64,000 nt of DNA, from contig NZ_JACSCY010000012.1 of the NCBI RefSeq assembly GCF_014333615.1, positions 62,001-126,000 on the forward strand, read 5' to 3'. Below, piece after piece: positions 10,113-18,552 of this stretch (within the stretch, counting starts at the first letter, position 1; each line of letters opens with the position of its first letter). The notes beneath the pieces are model-generated. The model saw only the letters and a program-made list of their open reading frames with translations, searched no databases and was not told the origin of the DNA. Source of the DNA: Hymenobacter citatus. Its GTDB lineage: Bacteria > Bacteroidota > Bacteroidia > Cytophagales > Hymenobacteraceae. The position numbers and the translations under genes were made by a program.

Positions 10113-10523
10113 ATGAACCTAAAAATAAACCACCTGCAACACGTTGGTATTCCAGTAACGGATATCGAATCGTCGGAAAAATTCTACCAGCGTCTGGGTT
10201 TCGAAAACGTGATGACCTCCACGTTTGCGCACGAGGGGGGCGAGGGTAGGGTAATGATGATGCAACACGGAACGATTATCGTGGAGCTGTACCAAATGCC
10301 CGAGCCCGTACTAACGGAAATCAGCAAGCGCCCGAATGGTAAAATTGACCATGTGGCGTTTGATGTAGACGATATCGACGAAACCTTCGCTACGCTGAAA
10401 GCAAACGGTTTTCACATTGTAGAAGAGGCGCCGGTGTATCTGGGTTTCTGGAAAAATGGCTGCAAATACATCAATATCCTAGGGCCTAATGGTGAACGTC
10501 TGGAGTTTTGCCAGATACTGTAG
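10113..10523 (+). CDS. VOC family protein (glyoxalase/epimerase-like)
   Basis: A 136-residue protein with two beta-alpha-beta-beta-beta units of the vicinal oxygen chelate fold: N-terminal HLQHVGIPVTDIESSEKFYQRLGF, then IDHVAFDVDDIDETFATLKANGF and a closing LGPNGERLEFCQIL. The metal-ligand pattern (H near the start, E in VELYQM, H in DHVAF, E near the end) fits a metal-dependent isomerase, lyase or dioxygenase, but the substrate cannot be told. It follows the AT-rich lipoprotein on the same strand by 24 bases. Confidence 0.85.
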   Translation: MNLKINHLQHVGIPVTDIESSEKFYQRLGFENVMTSTFAHEGGEGRVMMMQHGTIIVELYQMPEPVLTEISKRPNGKIDHVAFDVDDIDETFATLKANGFHIVEEAPVYLGFWKNGCKYINILGPNGERLEFCQIL

Positions 10524-10572
10524 AAGCGGCGTAGCCAGTGCGCATAGGAAGCGCTGCTTCGCGGCCGTTCTT

Positions 10573-10728
10573 CGCACTCGCTCGGCTCTGCCGAGTGAGC
10601 ACTACGCCCCAGCAGCTTTGCTGCGCGCGTCTGCCTAACGTCAGGTCAATTTCACCCAAGCGGCGCAAACGGATTCAGGGCGCAGCCCATCAGGCGAAAA
10701 TCTCACTCGGCACAGCCGAGCGAGTGCG
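10573..10728. repeat. Inverted repeat upstream of the PBP4-type gene
   Basis: Arms of 27 bases at 10573-10599 and 10702-10728 with one mismatch; each arm is itself a small palindrome (CTCGGCTCTGCCGAG type). It occupies the 10524-10812 gap, where I see no gene. Confidence 0.7.
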
Positions 10729-10812
10729 TAGGGCGAGGGCGCAGAGTTCGACGCCTGAAAAACCACCCGCCCCGTTTTGTTCTCCTGATCAGCTTCCGCA
10801 TCTTGCGTGTCT

Positions 10813-12162
10813 ATGCTGACTGCTTTTTGCCGCCGCGCCGCGTTACTGGCGTTTCTGTTGCTGCCTACCTTGGCGGCTATTGCCACCCCGCCGCCTACCC
10901 CGCGCCCGCCCGATACGGCGTGGCTCGCCAAGCTGCTCACCGAATCGGCGGTGCTGCGGCAGCACCATGTGGGCGTGAGCCTGGTGGATGCGACGACGGG
11001 CGAAACGCTCTACGAGCAGCAGGCCGACCGCTACTTTATGCCGGCCAGCACCATGAAGCTGTTTTCGCTCTACGCCGGCCTGCACCTGCTGGGCGATTCC
11101 CTGCCCAGCCTGCGCTACGTGCGCCACCAGGACTCGCTGATTTTCTGGGGCTCCGGCGACCCTACCCTGCTGCACGGCGACGTGCCCTCGCGCCGCGCCT
11201 TCGACTTTTTGGCTACTCGCCCCGAGAAGCTGTACTACGCCTCCGTGCCCTGCGTGTCGGCGTTTGGACCCAGTTGGAGCTGGGACGACTACAACTATTA
11301 CTACCAGCCGGAGCGCGGGCCATTTCCGCTGTATGGGCACACACTGCGCATATACGCCCGCACCAGTCCTACGCCGCACCTGCGCCTGGTGCCGCGCTAC
11401 TTCGCGCCGGTGGTAGAGCCCATGCCCGCCAATTACCCCGCCGCCTCCGACGACCACGTGCGCCGGGCGGTGCTGGAAAACCGCTTTTTCGTATTGCCGT
11501 GGACCAAGAACTGGATTGACGAAACACCCTTCCGGGTAGGGCCGGAGCTGACGCGGCTGCTGTTGCAGGATACCCTGCACCGGCCCGTGGTGGCTGTGCC
11601 CTTCCGCTCGCACGCCGCCGAAACCGTGTATACCCTGCGCGGCCTACCCGCCGACTCGCTGTACCGGCGCATGTTGCAGGTGTCAGATAACTTCCTGGCC
11701 GAGCAGTTGCTGCTGATGTGCGCCGGCCAGCTTCGCCCCGATTCGCTCAACTCGGCCCTACCCATCAAAGTCACGCTGGCCAACTACCTCCGCGACCTAC
11801 CCGACGCCCCGCACTGGGTAGACGGCTCGGGCCTCTCGCGCCAGAACCTCGTCACGCCCCGCGACCTGACGGCCCTGCTACTCAAGCTACACCAGGAGGT
11901 AACGGAAGCGCGCCTACTGAGCCTGCTGGCGGCGGGCGGCGGCCACGGCACCCTGCGCCGCGTGTACCGCGACCCAAAAGGCCCCTGGCTGTGGGGCAAA
12001 ACCGGCACCCTCAGCAATACGCACAACCTCTGCGGCTACCTGCGCACCAAGTCGGGTAGGCTGGTAGCATTCAGCTTTTTGAACAATAACCACGTGGCCT
12101 CTACCAGCGCCGTGCGCGCCGAAATGGAGCGTGTACTCACGCAGGTGCGGGCGCGGTGGTAG
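10813..12162 (+). CDS. dacB: D-alanyl-D-alanine carboxypeptidase/endopeptidase, PBP4 (S13) family
   Basis: A periplasmic peptidoglycan hydrolase that trims D-Ala or cuts peptide cross-links. Seen: an N-terminal signal peptide (hydrophobic about 9-24), the active-site SxxK as S79-T-M-K82, the SDN-type motif in QVSDNFLAEQ, and KTG in WGKTGTLSN near the C-terminus. An internal domain lies between the first two motifs, as in S13 peptidases. The start is placed at ATG 10813; GTG 10807 is also in frame. A stem-loop terminator follows at 12177-12210. The gene holds nine copies of the CCTACC/GGTAGG hexamer. Confidence 0.92.
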   Translation: MLTAFCRRAALLAFLLLPTLAAIATPPPTPRPPDTAWLAKLLTESAVLRQHHVGVSLVDATTGETLYEQQADRYFMPASTMKLFSLYAGLHLLGDSLPSLRYVRHQDSLIFWGSGDPTLLHGDVPSRRAFDFLATRPEKLYYASVPCVSAFGPSWSWDDYNYYYQPERGPFPLYGHTLRIYARTSPTPHLRLVPRYFAPVVEPMPANYPAASDDHVRRAVLENRFFVLPWTKNWIDETPFRVGPELTRLLLQDTLHRPVVAVPFRSHAAETVYTLRGLPADSLYRRMLQVSDNFLAEQLLLMCAGQLRPDSLNSALPIKVTLANYLRDLPDAPHWVDGSGLSRQNLVTPRDLTALLLKLHQEVTEARLLSLLAAGGGHGTLRRVYRDPKGPWLWGKTGTLSNTHNLCGYLRTKSGRLVAFSFLNNNHVASTSAVRAEMERVLTQVRARW

Positions 12163-12176
12163 GGTAAGGAGTAAGT

Positions 12177-12210
12177 AAAAAACGCCTTTCCGATGAAGGA
12201 AAGGCGTTTC
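12177..12210 (+). terminator. Rho-independent terminator after the PBP4-type gene
   Basis: A 12-bp perfect stem (12180-12191 with 12198-12209), with an A-run before and T-run at its end, 15 bases past the stop codon. Confidence 0.8.
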
Positions 12211-12218
12211 GCGTAACG

Positions 12219-12308
12219 TGTCATTTCGACCGCAGTGAGAAATCTCGCATGCTAATGCGAGATAGTGATTACTATCAAGCGAGATTTCTCCCGCTGGTCG
12301 AAATGACA
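12219..12308. repeat. Inverted repeat, family C, between convergent genes
   Basis: Imperfect 30-base arms at 12219-12248 and 12279-12308 beginning TGTCATTTCGACC. The 30-base loop contains GATTACTATC, which resembles the loop core of family A. Confidence 0.8.
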
Positions 12309-12321
12309 TACTAACAAGAGG

Positions 12322-13455
12322 CTACTTAATATACTTCGCCAGGGTCTCGCGCAGCTCGTCGCCGCGCAGGTTGGTGGCTACGATTTTTCCGGTGGGGTCT
12401 ACTAAGAAGTTCTGCGGAATGGCCTGCACGTGATACTGCACGGCCACGTCGTTCTGCCAGCCTTTCAGATCCGATACCTGGGTCCAGGCGAGTTGGTCGT
12501 CCTGGATGGCTTTCAGCCATTTGTCGCGGGCTTTTTCGTTGTCGAGCGACACGCCCAGAATGTCGAAGTTCTTGGTCTTGTAGTCGTTGTAAACTTTCGT
12601 GACGTTGGGATTTTCTTGCCGGCAGGGGCCGCACCACGAGGCCCAGAAATCGACTAGCACGTATTTGCCGCGGTAGTCAGCCAACGATACTTGCTTGCCC
12701 TCAGGAGTTTGCTGGGTGAAGTTGGGCGCCATGGCACCGATAGAAACGGCTTTGATGGCTTGCAGCATCTCGCCGTATTTCTTGCCTTCAGGGCTGTTCT
12801 TCACTGCCGGCGACAACAGCTCATACAGCGGTGCTACCTCAGCATAATTGGGCACGGCTCCACCAATCTGCTGTACCGCGCCTAGGCTCACAGGCGAGCC
12901 GGGATTGGCCTTCACAAAGGCCAGGTAGTGCTGCTTGCTTTCGGCGCTAATGGCTTCTTCGCGCTTATCCAGTTGCTTCATAAACGCTGGATCTTTGCGC
13001 TGCTCGGGCGAGGCGGCGCGGTAGTCGGCCATCAGCGCCTTCATCTTATCGTTGGCAGGTTTCAGGGCGGCCTGTAGCTTCTGGTGCTCCGCCGTCAGCT
13101 TGGAGCCGGTGATTTTGGCAGTGGTCAGCGAGTCGGCGCTGGTGAGCATCACGGGGCCTTTTTCCAGGAAGGTGGTAGTGCGGTCAGCTTTTTGAAAATT
13201 GGAAAGCGTCTGCTTCAGCTTACCGTCGCGAACCAGTACCAGCATCACTTGCTGCGGCGCTTCCACGGTACCTTTAAACTCAAATGCCCCATTGCTGAGA
13301 GCGGTAGAATCGGTGAACTTACCATTGCGCAGCATGTATACCTTGGCCGGTGCGCTGAGCTTGCCGATTTTGCCTTTCAGCGTGTAGGGGGTAGGGGCTT
13401 GCGCCTGTGCCAGCCAAGGCGCCAGCAGCAGAAAACCGAGCAGGTGTTTTTTCAT
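12322..13455 (-). CDS. TlpA-like thioredoxin-fold protein with DUF4369, paralogue 1
   Basis: A 377-residue exported thiol:disulfide oxidoreductase of the TlpA/ResA type common in Bacteroidota. Seen: a signal peptide (MKKHLLGFLLLAPWLAQAQ), an N-terminal DUF4369 beta domain (about 20-120), a helical linker with PNYAEVAPLYELLSP, and a C-terminal thioredoxin domain with the redox pair CGPC inside VDFWASWCGPCRQ and the cis-Pro loop near IPQNF. It is the last of three tandem paralogues. The exact substrate is unknown; reduction of periplasmic disulfides or cytochrome c thiols is a family-level guess. Confidence 0.9.
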   Translation of the reverse strand: MKKHLLGFLLLAPWLAQAQAPTPYTLKGKIGKLSAPAKVYMLRNGKFTDSTALSNGAFEFKGTVEAPQQVMLVLVRDGKLKQTLSNFQKADRTTTFLEKGPVMLTSADSLTTAKITGSKLTAEHQKLQAALKPANDKMKALMADYRAASPEQRKDPAFMKQLDKREEAISAESKQHYLAFVKANPGSPVSLGAVQQIGGAVPNYAEVAPLYELLSPAVKNSPEGKKYGEMLQAIKAVSIGAMAPNFTQQTPEGKQVSLADYRGKYVLVDFWASWCGPCRQENPNVTKVYNDYKTKNFDILGVSLDNEKARDKWLKAIQDDQLAWTQVSDLKGWQNDVAVQYHVQAIPQNFLVDPTGKIVATNLRGDELRETLAKYIK

Positions 13456-13510
13456 ATGTAGAAGAATAGAGAAGCGTGAAAGCAGGAGAGTTTTTAGCAG
13501 GCTTTTAGCA

Positions 13511-13546
13511 GAACCCCGATAGGGCTTCGAGGCCCTATCGGGGTTC
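13511..13546 (-). terminator. Stem-loop between TlpA paralogues 1 and 2
   Basis: A 15-bp perfect stem (13511-13525 with 13532-13546) with a TTCGAG loop, just 3' of paralogue 2. There is no long T-run, so it may only partly stop transcription. Confidence 0.65.
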
Positions 13547-13561
13547 GTAACGTGAGAAGGA

Positions 13562-14689
13562 TTACTTAATATATTTCGCCAAGGTCGTTTGCAGATCTGC
13601 GCCGCGCAAGTTCACGGCTACGATTTTGCCGCTGGGGTCTACCAGGAAGTTCTGCGGAATAGCCCGGACCTGGTAGTTTCGAGCGGCTTGGTTTTCCCAC
13701 CCTTTCAGGTCGGATACCTGTGTCCAGGCCAGTTGGTCGTCCTGGATGGCCTTCACCCATTTTTCGCGGTCTTTCTCAGAGTCGAGCGACACCCCCAAAA
13801 CGTCAAAATTCTTGCTCTTGTAAGCTTGATAGACTTTTGTGACGTTGGGGTTTTCCTGCCGGCAGGGGCCGCACCAGCTGGCCCAGAAATCCACCAACAC
13901 ATACTTGCCGCGGTAGTCGGCTAAGGCTACCTTTTTGCCATCGGGGGTTTGCTGGGTGAAGTTAGGAGCCTGTGCGCCAATGGCTATAGCTTTCAAGCCT
14001 GATAGCATGTCCTTATAGCGTTGGCCCTCAGGCGTATTCTGGAGGATAGGCGACAGGGCATTGTAAAGCGACGACAGCTCTGCGTATTGGGGCACGTTGC
14101 CCGCTGCAAACTGCATCACGTCGAGGCTTACCCAGGAGGTAGGATTGGCTTTGATGAAGGCTGCATAGGCTTGCTGATACTCTTTGTTGATCATGTTAAA
14201 CTTATCCTGCATACGCTCGCGGAATGCTGGGTCCTGCTGTTCCTGGGGCGAGGCTTTCTGTGCTTCTGCGGAGAAGGTTTTTACTTTGGCTATAATAGGC
14301 GCAAATGAAGCCTCCATTTTATTGTAATCCGCCGTTAGTTGCGTACCCGCAATCGTGGCGTTCGGCAGCGAGTCGGGGGTAGTGACTACTACGGGACCGG
14401 GCTCTAGGAAAAGCCTTGTGCGGTTGGTGGAAAGTGAGAAACCGTCTTTCAGCTTACCAGCCCGTTGCACCACAATATTCACCTCCTTCGGCCGGTCGGT
14501 AGTGCCTTTAAACTCAAAAGCACCATTTTTTAGGGTAGTGGAGTCTAATAGTTGAAGGCCTCGCACCAAATAAATCTTTGCCGGCGCATTGAGCTTGCCA
14601 ACGGTGCCCTTCACGGCGTAGGGAAAGGACGTTTGCGCCTGCACTAGGTAGGGCGCTGCGGCTAATAAGGTAAGCAGATACTTTTTCAT
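13562..14689 (-). CDS. TlpA-like thioredoxin-fold protein with DUF4369, paralogue 2
   Basis: A 375-residue close paralogue of its neighbours: signal peptide, DUF4369 region, linker with PQYAELSSLYNALSP, and a thioredoxin domain with CGPC in the same VDFWASWCGPCRQENPNVTKVY context. It differs most in the linker and in the N-terminal beta domain, as expected if those determine the partner. Only 42 bases separate it from paralogue 3 upstream, so the two are probably one transcript. Confidence 0.9.
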   Translation of the reverse strand: MKKYLLTLLAAAPYLVQAQTSFPYAVKGTVGKLNAPAKIYLVRGLQLLDSTTLKNGAFEFKGTTDRPKEVNIVVQRAGKLKDGFSLSTNRTRLFLEPGPVVVTTPDSLPNATIAGTQLTADYNKMEASFAPIIAKVKTFSAEAQKASPQEQQDPAFRERMQDKFNMINKEYQQAYAAFIKANPTSWVSLDVMQFAAGNVPQYAELSSLYNALSPILQNTPEGQRYKDMLSGLKAIAIGAQAPNFTQQTPDGKKVALADYRGKYVLVDFWASWCGPCRQENPNVTKVYQAYKSKNFDVLGVSLDSEKDREKWVKAIQDDQLAWTQVSDLKGWENQAARNYQVRAIPQNFLVDPSGKIVAVNLRGADLQTTLAKYIK

Positions 14690-14731
14690 GGAAATAGAAG
14701 TAAGCAGGTGAAAGAATAAAGCGTTTGTATG

Positions 14732-16210
14732 CTACTTGATATACTTGGCTAGCGCCGCCTGCAAGCCGTCGCCGCGCAAGTTGGTGGCTACAATCTTGCC
14801 GCTGGGGTCCACCAGAAAGTTCTGCGGAATGGCTTGTATGTGGTAAAGCTTAGCCGCTTGGTTGTCCCAGCCTTTCAGGTCCGATACCTGCGTCCAGGGA
14901 AGCTGGTCGGTTTGCACCGCTTTCAGCCATTTTTCGCGGTCTTCTTCGCTGTCAAGCGAAACGCTCAAAACATCGAACTTCTTGTGTTTGAATTCATTAT
15001 AAATTTTTGTGATGTTGGGATTTTCGGCCCGGCAGGGGCCGCACCAACTGGCCCAAAAGTCGACCAGCACATACTTGCCGCGGTAGTCAGCCAATGATAC
15101 TTGTTTGCCCTCGGCCGTTGGCTGGGTGAAGCTGGGGGCCTGTGCGCCTACCGCCACCGCTTTCCGCATGGCCAGCAGCTGACCGTACTTTTGCCCCTCC
15201 GGCGTGTTCTTGATGGCGGGGCTCAGCATGTCGTACAGCGGGCCTACTTCTGCATAGTTTGGCACCGCGTCGCCAATCTGGACCACGGCATCCAGGCTGG
15301 CGTAGGAATCGGGGTGGTCTTTGATGTAGGCGGCCAGTTGTTGGTTGCGCGCTTGGCGCCGCTGTTCGCGCGTTGATTTCACTTTAAGTGACTGAGAATC
15401 TTTGTACTGTATCACCGCTTGCTCTATCACCGAGTCTGGGACGGCTGGAGTAGCTTGTGGTTTCACGCCGGCTACCTGGCCAGGCATCTTCGCCGTCACA
15501 CGGTAGGCGCTAATTGGCGGATTACTTGCCTTCTTAACCACCTGTAGCAGCTCGCCGTATTTGCGACCCTCGGGACTGTTGCGCACCTCCGGGCTGAGCG
15601 CCTGGAAAAGTGACCCTACCTCCGCGTAATTAGGCACGAATGTCCCCCCAGCTAATTGAAGCGCATCTAAACTTACGAATGAGGTAGGGTTAGCCTGGGC
15701 GTAAGCTTTCAGCATCTGGGTGCGCTTCTTATCGAAGATGGAGTCCTGCGCCGCTTGCCATTTCTTGATGCGTAGCGGGTCGGTGGTCTGCGGGGCTGGT
15801 TGGCGCCGATGGTCAGTATAGGCCTGCTTGATAGATGCGCGCAGCTGCTGGTACTCCATCATTGGCTTTGGCCCCTTGATGGTGGCTTTGTGCATCGAGT
15901 CAGCGCTGCTTACCGTGATGGCGCCTTTGCTCAGAAACAACGTCAGTCGTTCGATTCCTACAGACTGCGCGCTTTTGCCGTCCCGCGCCAGCAGCAGCCA
16001 CGCCCAACGAGGGGTATCGACGGTGCTCGTTATTTCGAAAACACCGTTGATGGGCGAGGCAGAAGCAATAAACTCCCCATCGCACATGAGGTACACCTTA
16101 TTCGGTGGATTCAGCTGGCCGATAGTGCCCTTCACAGTGAACGGGACGGGTGTTTGCGCCTGCGCCAACCCCGGCGCCGCAAGCAATAAACCAAGCAGAT
16201 ATTTTTTCAT
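14732..16210 (-). CDS. TlpA-like thioredoxin-fold protein with duplicated linker, paralogue 3
   Basis: This 492-residue paralogue is about 115 residues longer than the other two. The extra length comes from an internal duplication of the linker unit: one copy around residues 167-227 (PNYAEVGSLFQALSPEVRNSPEGRKYG) and a second around 294-354 (PNYAEVGPLYDMLSPAIKNTPEGQKYG). They are joined by a Pro/Gln-rich and then charged stretch. The signal peptide, DUF4369 region and CGPC thioredoxin domain are intact. It is the first gene of the three-gene array and follows serA after a stem-loop. Confidence 0.88.
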   Translation of the reverse strand: MKKYLLGLLLAAPGLAQAQTPVPFTVKGTIGQLNPPNKVYLMCDGEFIASASPINGVFEITSTVDTPRWAWLLLARDGKSAQSVGIERLTLFLSKGAITVSSADSMHKATIKGPKPMMEYQQLRASIKQAYTDHRRQPAPQTTDPLRIKKWQAAQDSIFDKKRTQMLKAYAQANPTSFVSLDALQLAGGTFVPNYAEVGSLFQALSPEVRNSPEGRKYGELLQVVKKASNPPISAYRVTAKMPGQVAGVKPQATPAVPDSVIEQAVIQYKDSQSLKVKSTREQRRQARNQQLAAYIKDHPDSYASLDAVVQIGDAVPNYAEVGPLYDMLSPAIKNTPEGQKYGQLLAMRKAVAVGAQAPSFTQPTAEGKQVSLADYRGKYVLVDFWASWCGPCRAENPNITKIYNEFKHKKFDVLSVSLDSEEDREKWLKAVQTDQLPWTQVSDLKGWDNQAAKLYHIQAIPQNFLVDPSGKIVATNLRGDGLQAALAKYIK

Positions 16211-16273
16211 CAGAATAAAGCTATAAATGAAAGAACAGGTAGTTTACATAGTAATAGGCCTAGCCTAAATGCC

Positions 16274-16324
16274 AAGCGCCGCGCAAAATCCGGGCGGCGT
16301 CTCCCCAGATTTTGCGCGGCGCTT
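16274..16324 (-). terminator. Stem-loop after serA
   Basis: A 17-bp perfect stem (16274-16290 with 16308-16324) located between the serA stop and the first TlpA-like gene. The T-tract is weak. Confidence 0.65.
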
Positions 16325-16350
16325 TTGGCGGCACGTGGCTGAAAGACAGC

Positions 16351-18255
16351 CTAATATAGCACCCGGAATTTAATGGTGTGCTCTACCTGCTTCAGGTCGT
16401 CCAGCAGCTCGGGTTCGTATTGTTTGTCCACATCGGTAATCACGTAGCCGATGTGCTCGTTGGTTTTCAGGTACTGCCCCAAGATGTTCACGTGGCGGGT
16501 GGCCAGCACGTTGTTGATGCGGGCCAGCACGCCGGGCACGTTGGCGTGAATGTGAATGAGGCGGTGCGCCTGCTGGTCGGGCAATTGAATGTTGGGGAAA
16601 TTGACGCTCTGCTGCGTGTTGCCACTGTTGATGTAGTCCATGATGCGCTCGGGCACGAAGTGCGCAATGTTGCGCTGGGCCTCGGCCGTACTACCGCCAA
16701 TGTGGGGTGTGAGCAGCACGTTGGGTAGGCCGCGCAGTTCGCTCTCAAACGACTCGTCGTTGGTTTTGGGCTCGTGCGGGAATACGTCGATGGCGGCGCC
16801 GGCCAAGTGGCCCGAGCGCAGGGCGTCGGCCAGGGCGGGCACGTCTACCACGTGGCCGCGGGCGTTGTTGATGAACAGCGCGCCGGGCTTCATCTGGGCA
16901 AAGTGCTCGGCGCCGATGAAGTTCTTGTTCTCGGGCCGGCCATCAATGTGCAGGGTCACGATGTCGGCCTGTTGCAGCAGCTCGTCGAGGGTGCGGCACT
17001 TGGTGGCGTTGCCGAGTTGCAGCTTCTCGGCCACATCGTAGTAATACACTTGTAGGCCCACGGCCTCAGCCACCACCGAAAGCTGCGCCCCAATGTTACC
17101 GTAGCCAATGATACCCAGCTTCTTACCCCGGATTTCAAAGGCGCCCTTCGCCGACTTATCCCACTCGCCCTGGTGCATCTTGGGGTTTTTCTCCGGAATG
17201 CGGCGGGCCAGCATGATGATTTCGGCCAGCGTGAGCTCCACTACCGAGCGGGTATTGCTGAAGGGCGCGTTGAACACGGCCACGCCCTTTTTCATGCAGC
17301 CCGTGAGGTCGATCTGGTTGGTGCCGATGCAAAAGGCGCCCACCGCAATGAGACGGTTGGCGGCGTCTAGCACGCGCTGCGTAACGTTGGTTTTGGAGCG
17401 AATACCCAGGATGCTCACGCCCTGAATGCGCTCCACCAGTTCGTCCTCGTCCAGCCCGCCGGCTATCTTTTCCACCTGGTAGCCTTCCTCGCGGAACAGC
17501 TTTTCGGCCGAAGCCTCAACGTTTTCGAGCAGCAGGACGCGGATGCGGTTTTTGGGGTAAGAAAGCGACATGGGTAGTTTGTTCTGGTACAAAAACTCGT
17601 CGAAAGAAGGTAGGATTTCGTCAGCGCGGGCCACCACGGCATCGCGCGACACATTTTCGGTAAAGGCGTAGAAGCGGTTGGCGAGGCCGGCCTCGCGGAT
17701 TTGATAGTCGGTGTAGCCGTCGCCGAGGGCGTACACGTCGCCATCCAGGTCGAGGCGGCGCAGCTGCTCAATCTTGCCGCCGTCGCGGCTGAGCACGTTT
17801 TCCGGGTCGAAGCCGGTAATGCGGCCAGCCTCATCGTAAGTAAAGGTGTTGGCCAGCACGTAGTCGGCGGTGATGCCAAAATCGGCTACTACCGGTTCAA
17901 TAAACTCCCGGAAGCCGCTGCTGATAATGTACACCCGCCCCGGAAACTGCCGAAAAAAGTCGGCGTTGCGCCGGATGCTATCCGATACTTTGCCTTTCAG
18001 ACGCTCTACCAACAGCGGCAGGTGCTCGCGACGGGCCGGCAGCAAGGCCAGCCGCCGCCGCAGCGACTCCGAAAAATTGATACTACCATTCATGCCCTGG
18101 TCGGTGAGGGCGCGGATTTCGCCGACCACTTTTTCGCGGCTGGGGTCGCCGGTGAGGGCAATGTCGGCTAGCTCATCCAGACCTTCCACTTGCGTGAAGG
18201 TGCTGTCGAAGTCGATGATGAGGTAGGGGAGAGTAGCAATAGGAGGAGGAGACAT
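16351..18255 (-). CDS. serA: Fused phosphoserine phosphatase-like / D-3-phosphoglycerate dehydrogenase
   Basis: One polypeptide appears to combine the first and last steps of serine synthesis. Residues about 10-215 are a HAD phosphatase of the SerB type: DFDST (15-19), SSGF (112-115), a lysine at GKIEQL (161) and GDGYTD (178-183). Residues about 235-550 are phosphoglycerate dehydrogenase, with the Rossmann motif GYGNIG and the catalytic HIGGSTAEAQ end. An ACT-like regulatory domain closes the protein (HIHANVPGVLARINNVL), probably binding serine as a feedback signal. The start at 18255 gives 634 residues; an in-frame ATG at 18297 would add an unconserved leader. Confidence 0.92.
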   Translation of the reverse strand: MSPPPIATLPYLIIDFDSTFTQVEGLDELADIALTGDPSREKVVGEIRALTDQGMNGSINFSESLRRRLALLPARREHLPLLVERLKGKVSDSIRRNADFFRQFPGRVYIISSGFREFIEPVVADFGITADYVLANTFTYDEAGRITGFDPENVLSRDGGKIEQLRRLDLDGDVYALGDGYTDYQIREAGLANRFYAFTENVSRDAVVARADEILPSFDEFLYQNKLPMSLSYPKNRIRVLLLENVEASAEKLFREEGYQVEKIAGGLDEDELVERIQGVSILGIRSKTNVTQRVLDAANRLIAVGAFCIGTNQIDLTGCMKKGVAVFNAPFSNTRSVVELTLAEIIMLARRIPEKNPKMHQGEWDKSAKGAFEIRGKKLGIIGYGNIGAQLSVVAEAVGLQVYYYDVAEKLQLGNATKCRTLDELLQQADIVTLHIDGRPENKNFIGAEHFAQMKPGALFINNARGHVVDVPALADALRSGHLAGAAIDVFPHEPKTNDESFESELRGLPNVLLTPHIGGSTAEAQRNIAHFVPERIMDYINSGNTQQSVNFPNIQLPDQQAHRLIHIHANVPGVLARINNVLATRHVNILGQYLKTNEHIGYVITDVDKQYEPELLDDLKQVEHTIKFRVLY

Positions 18256-18552
18256 ACGAAAAGCAAGGTAGGGCAGAATGGCGGAACAAAAACACACGAA
18301 GCGTTTATTACGCCGAATTAGGCTGAATTCCTGGTAAGAGGGCTATACGCCTACGCCACAAGAACCCAAAACGCACCGGGAAAGATGGGGTGATTTCCGC
18401 AAAGCAGCGCTTTCAACTACCTGATTTTTGTCTTTTCTTGAAGGAAATACCTGCTTGACCGTGGGCCTGCTCCACGGTTGCCTACCCTGCGCCACCTCTT
18501 TCTGCGCGCCCTTCCCGCTCCGCTTCTACCTTCACCAAAACCCACTATCCAT

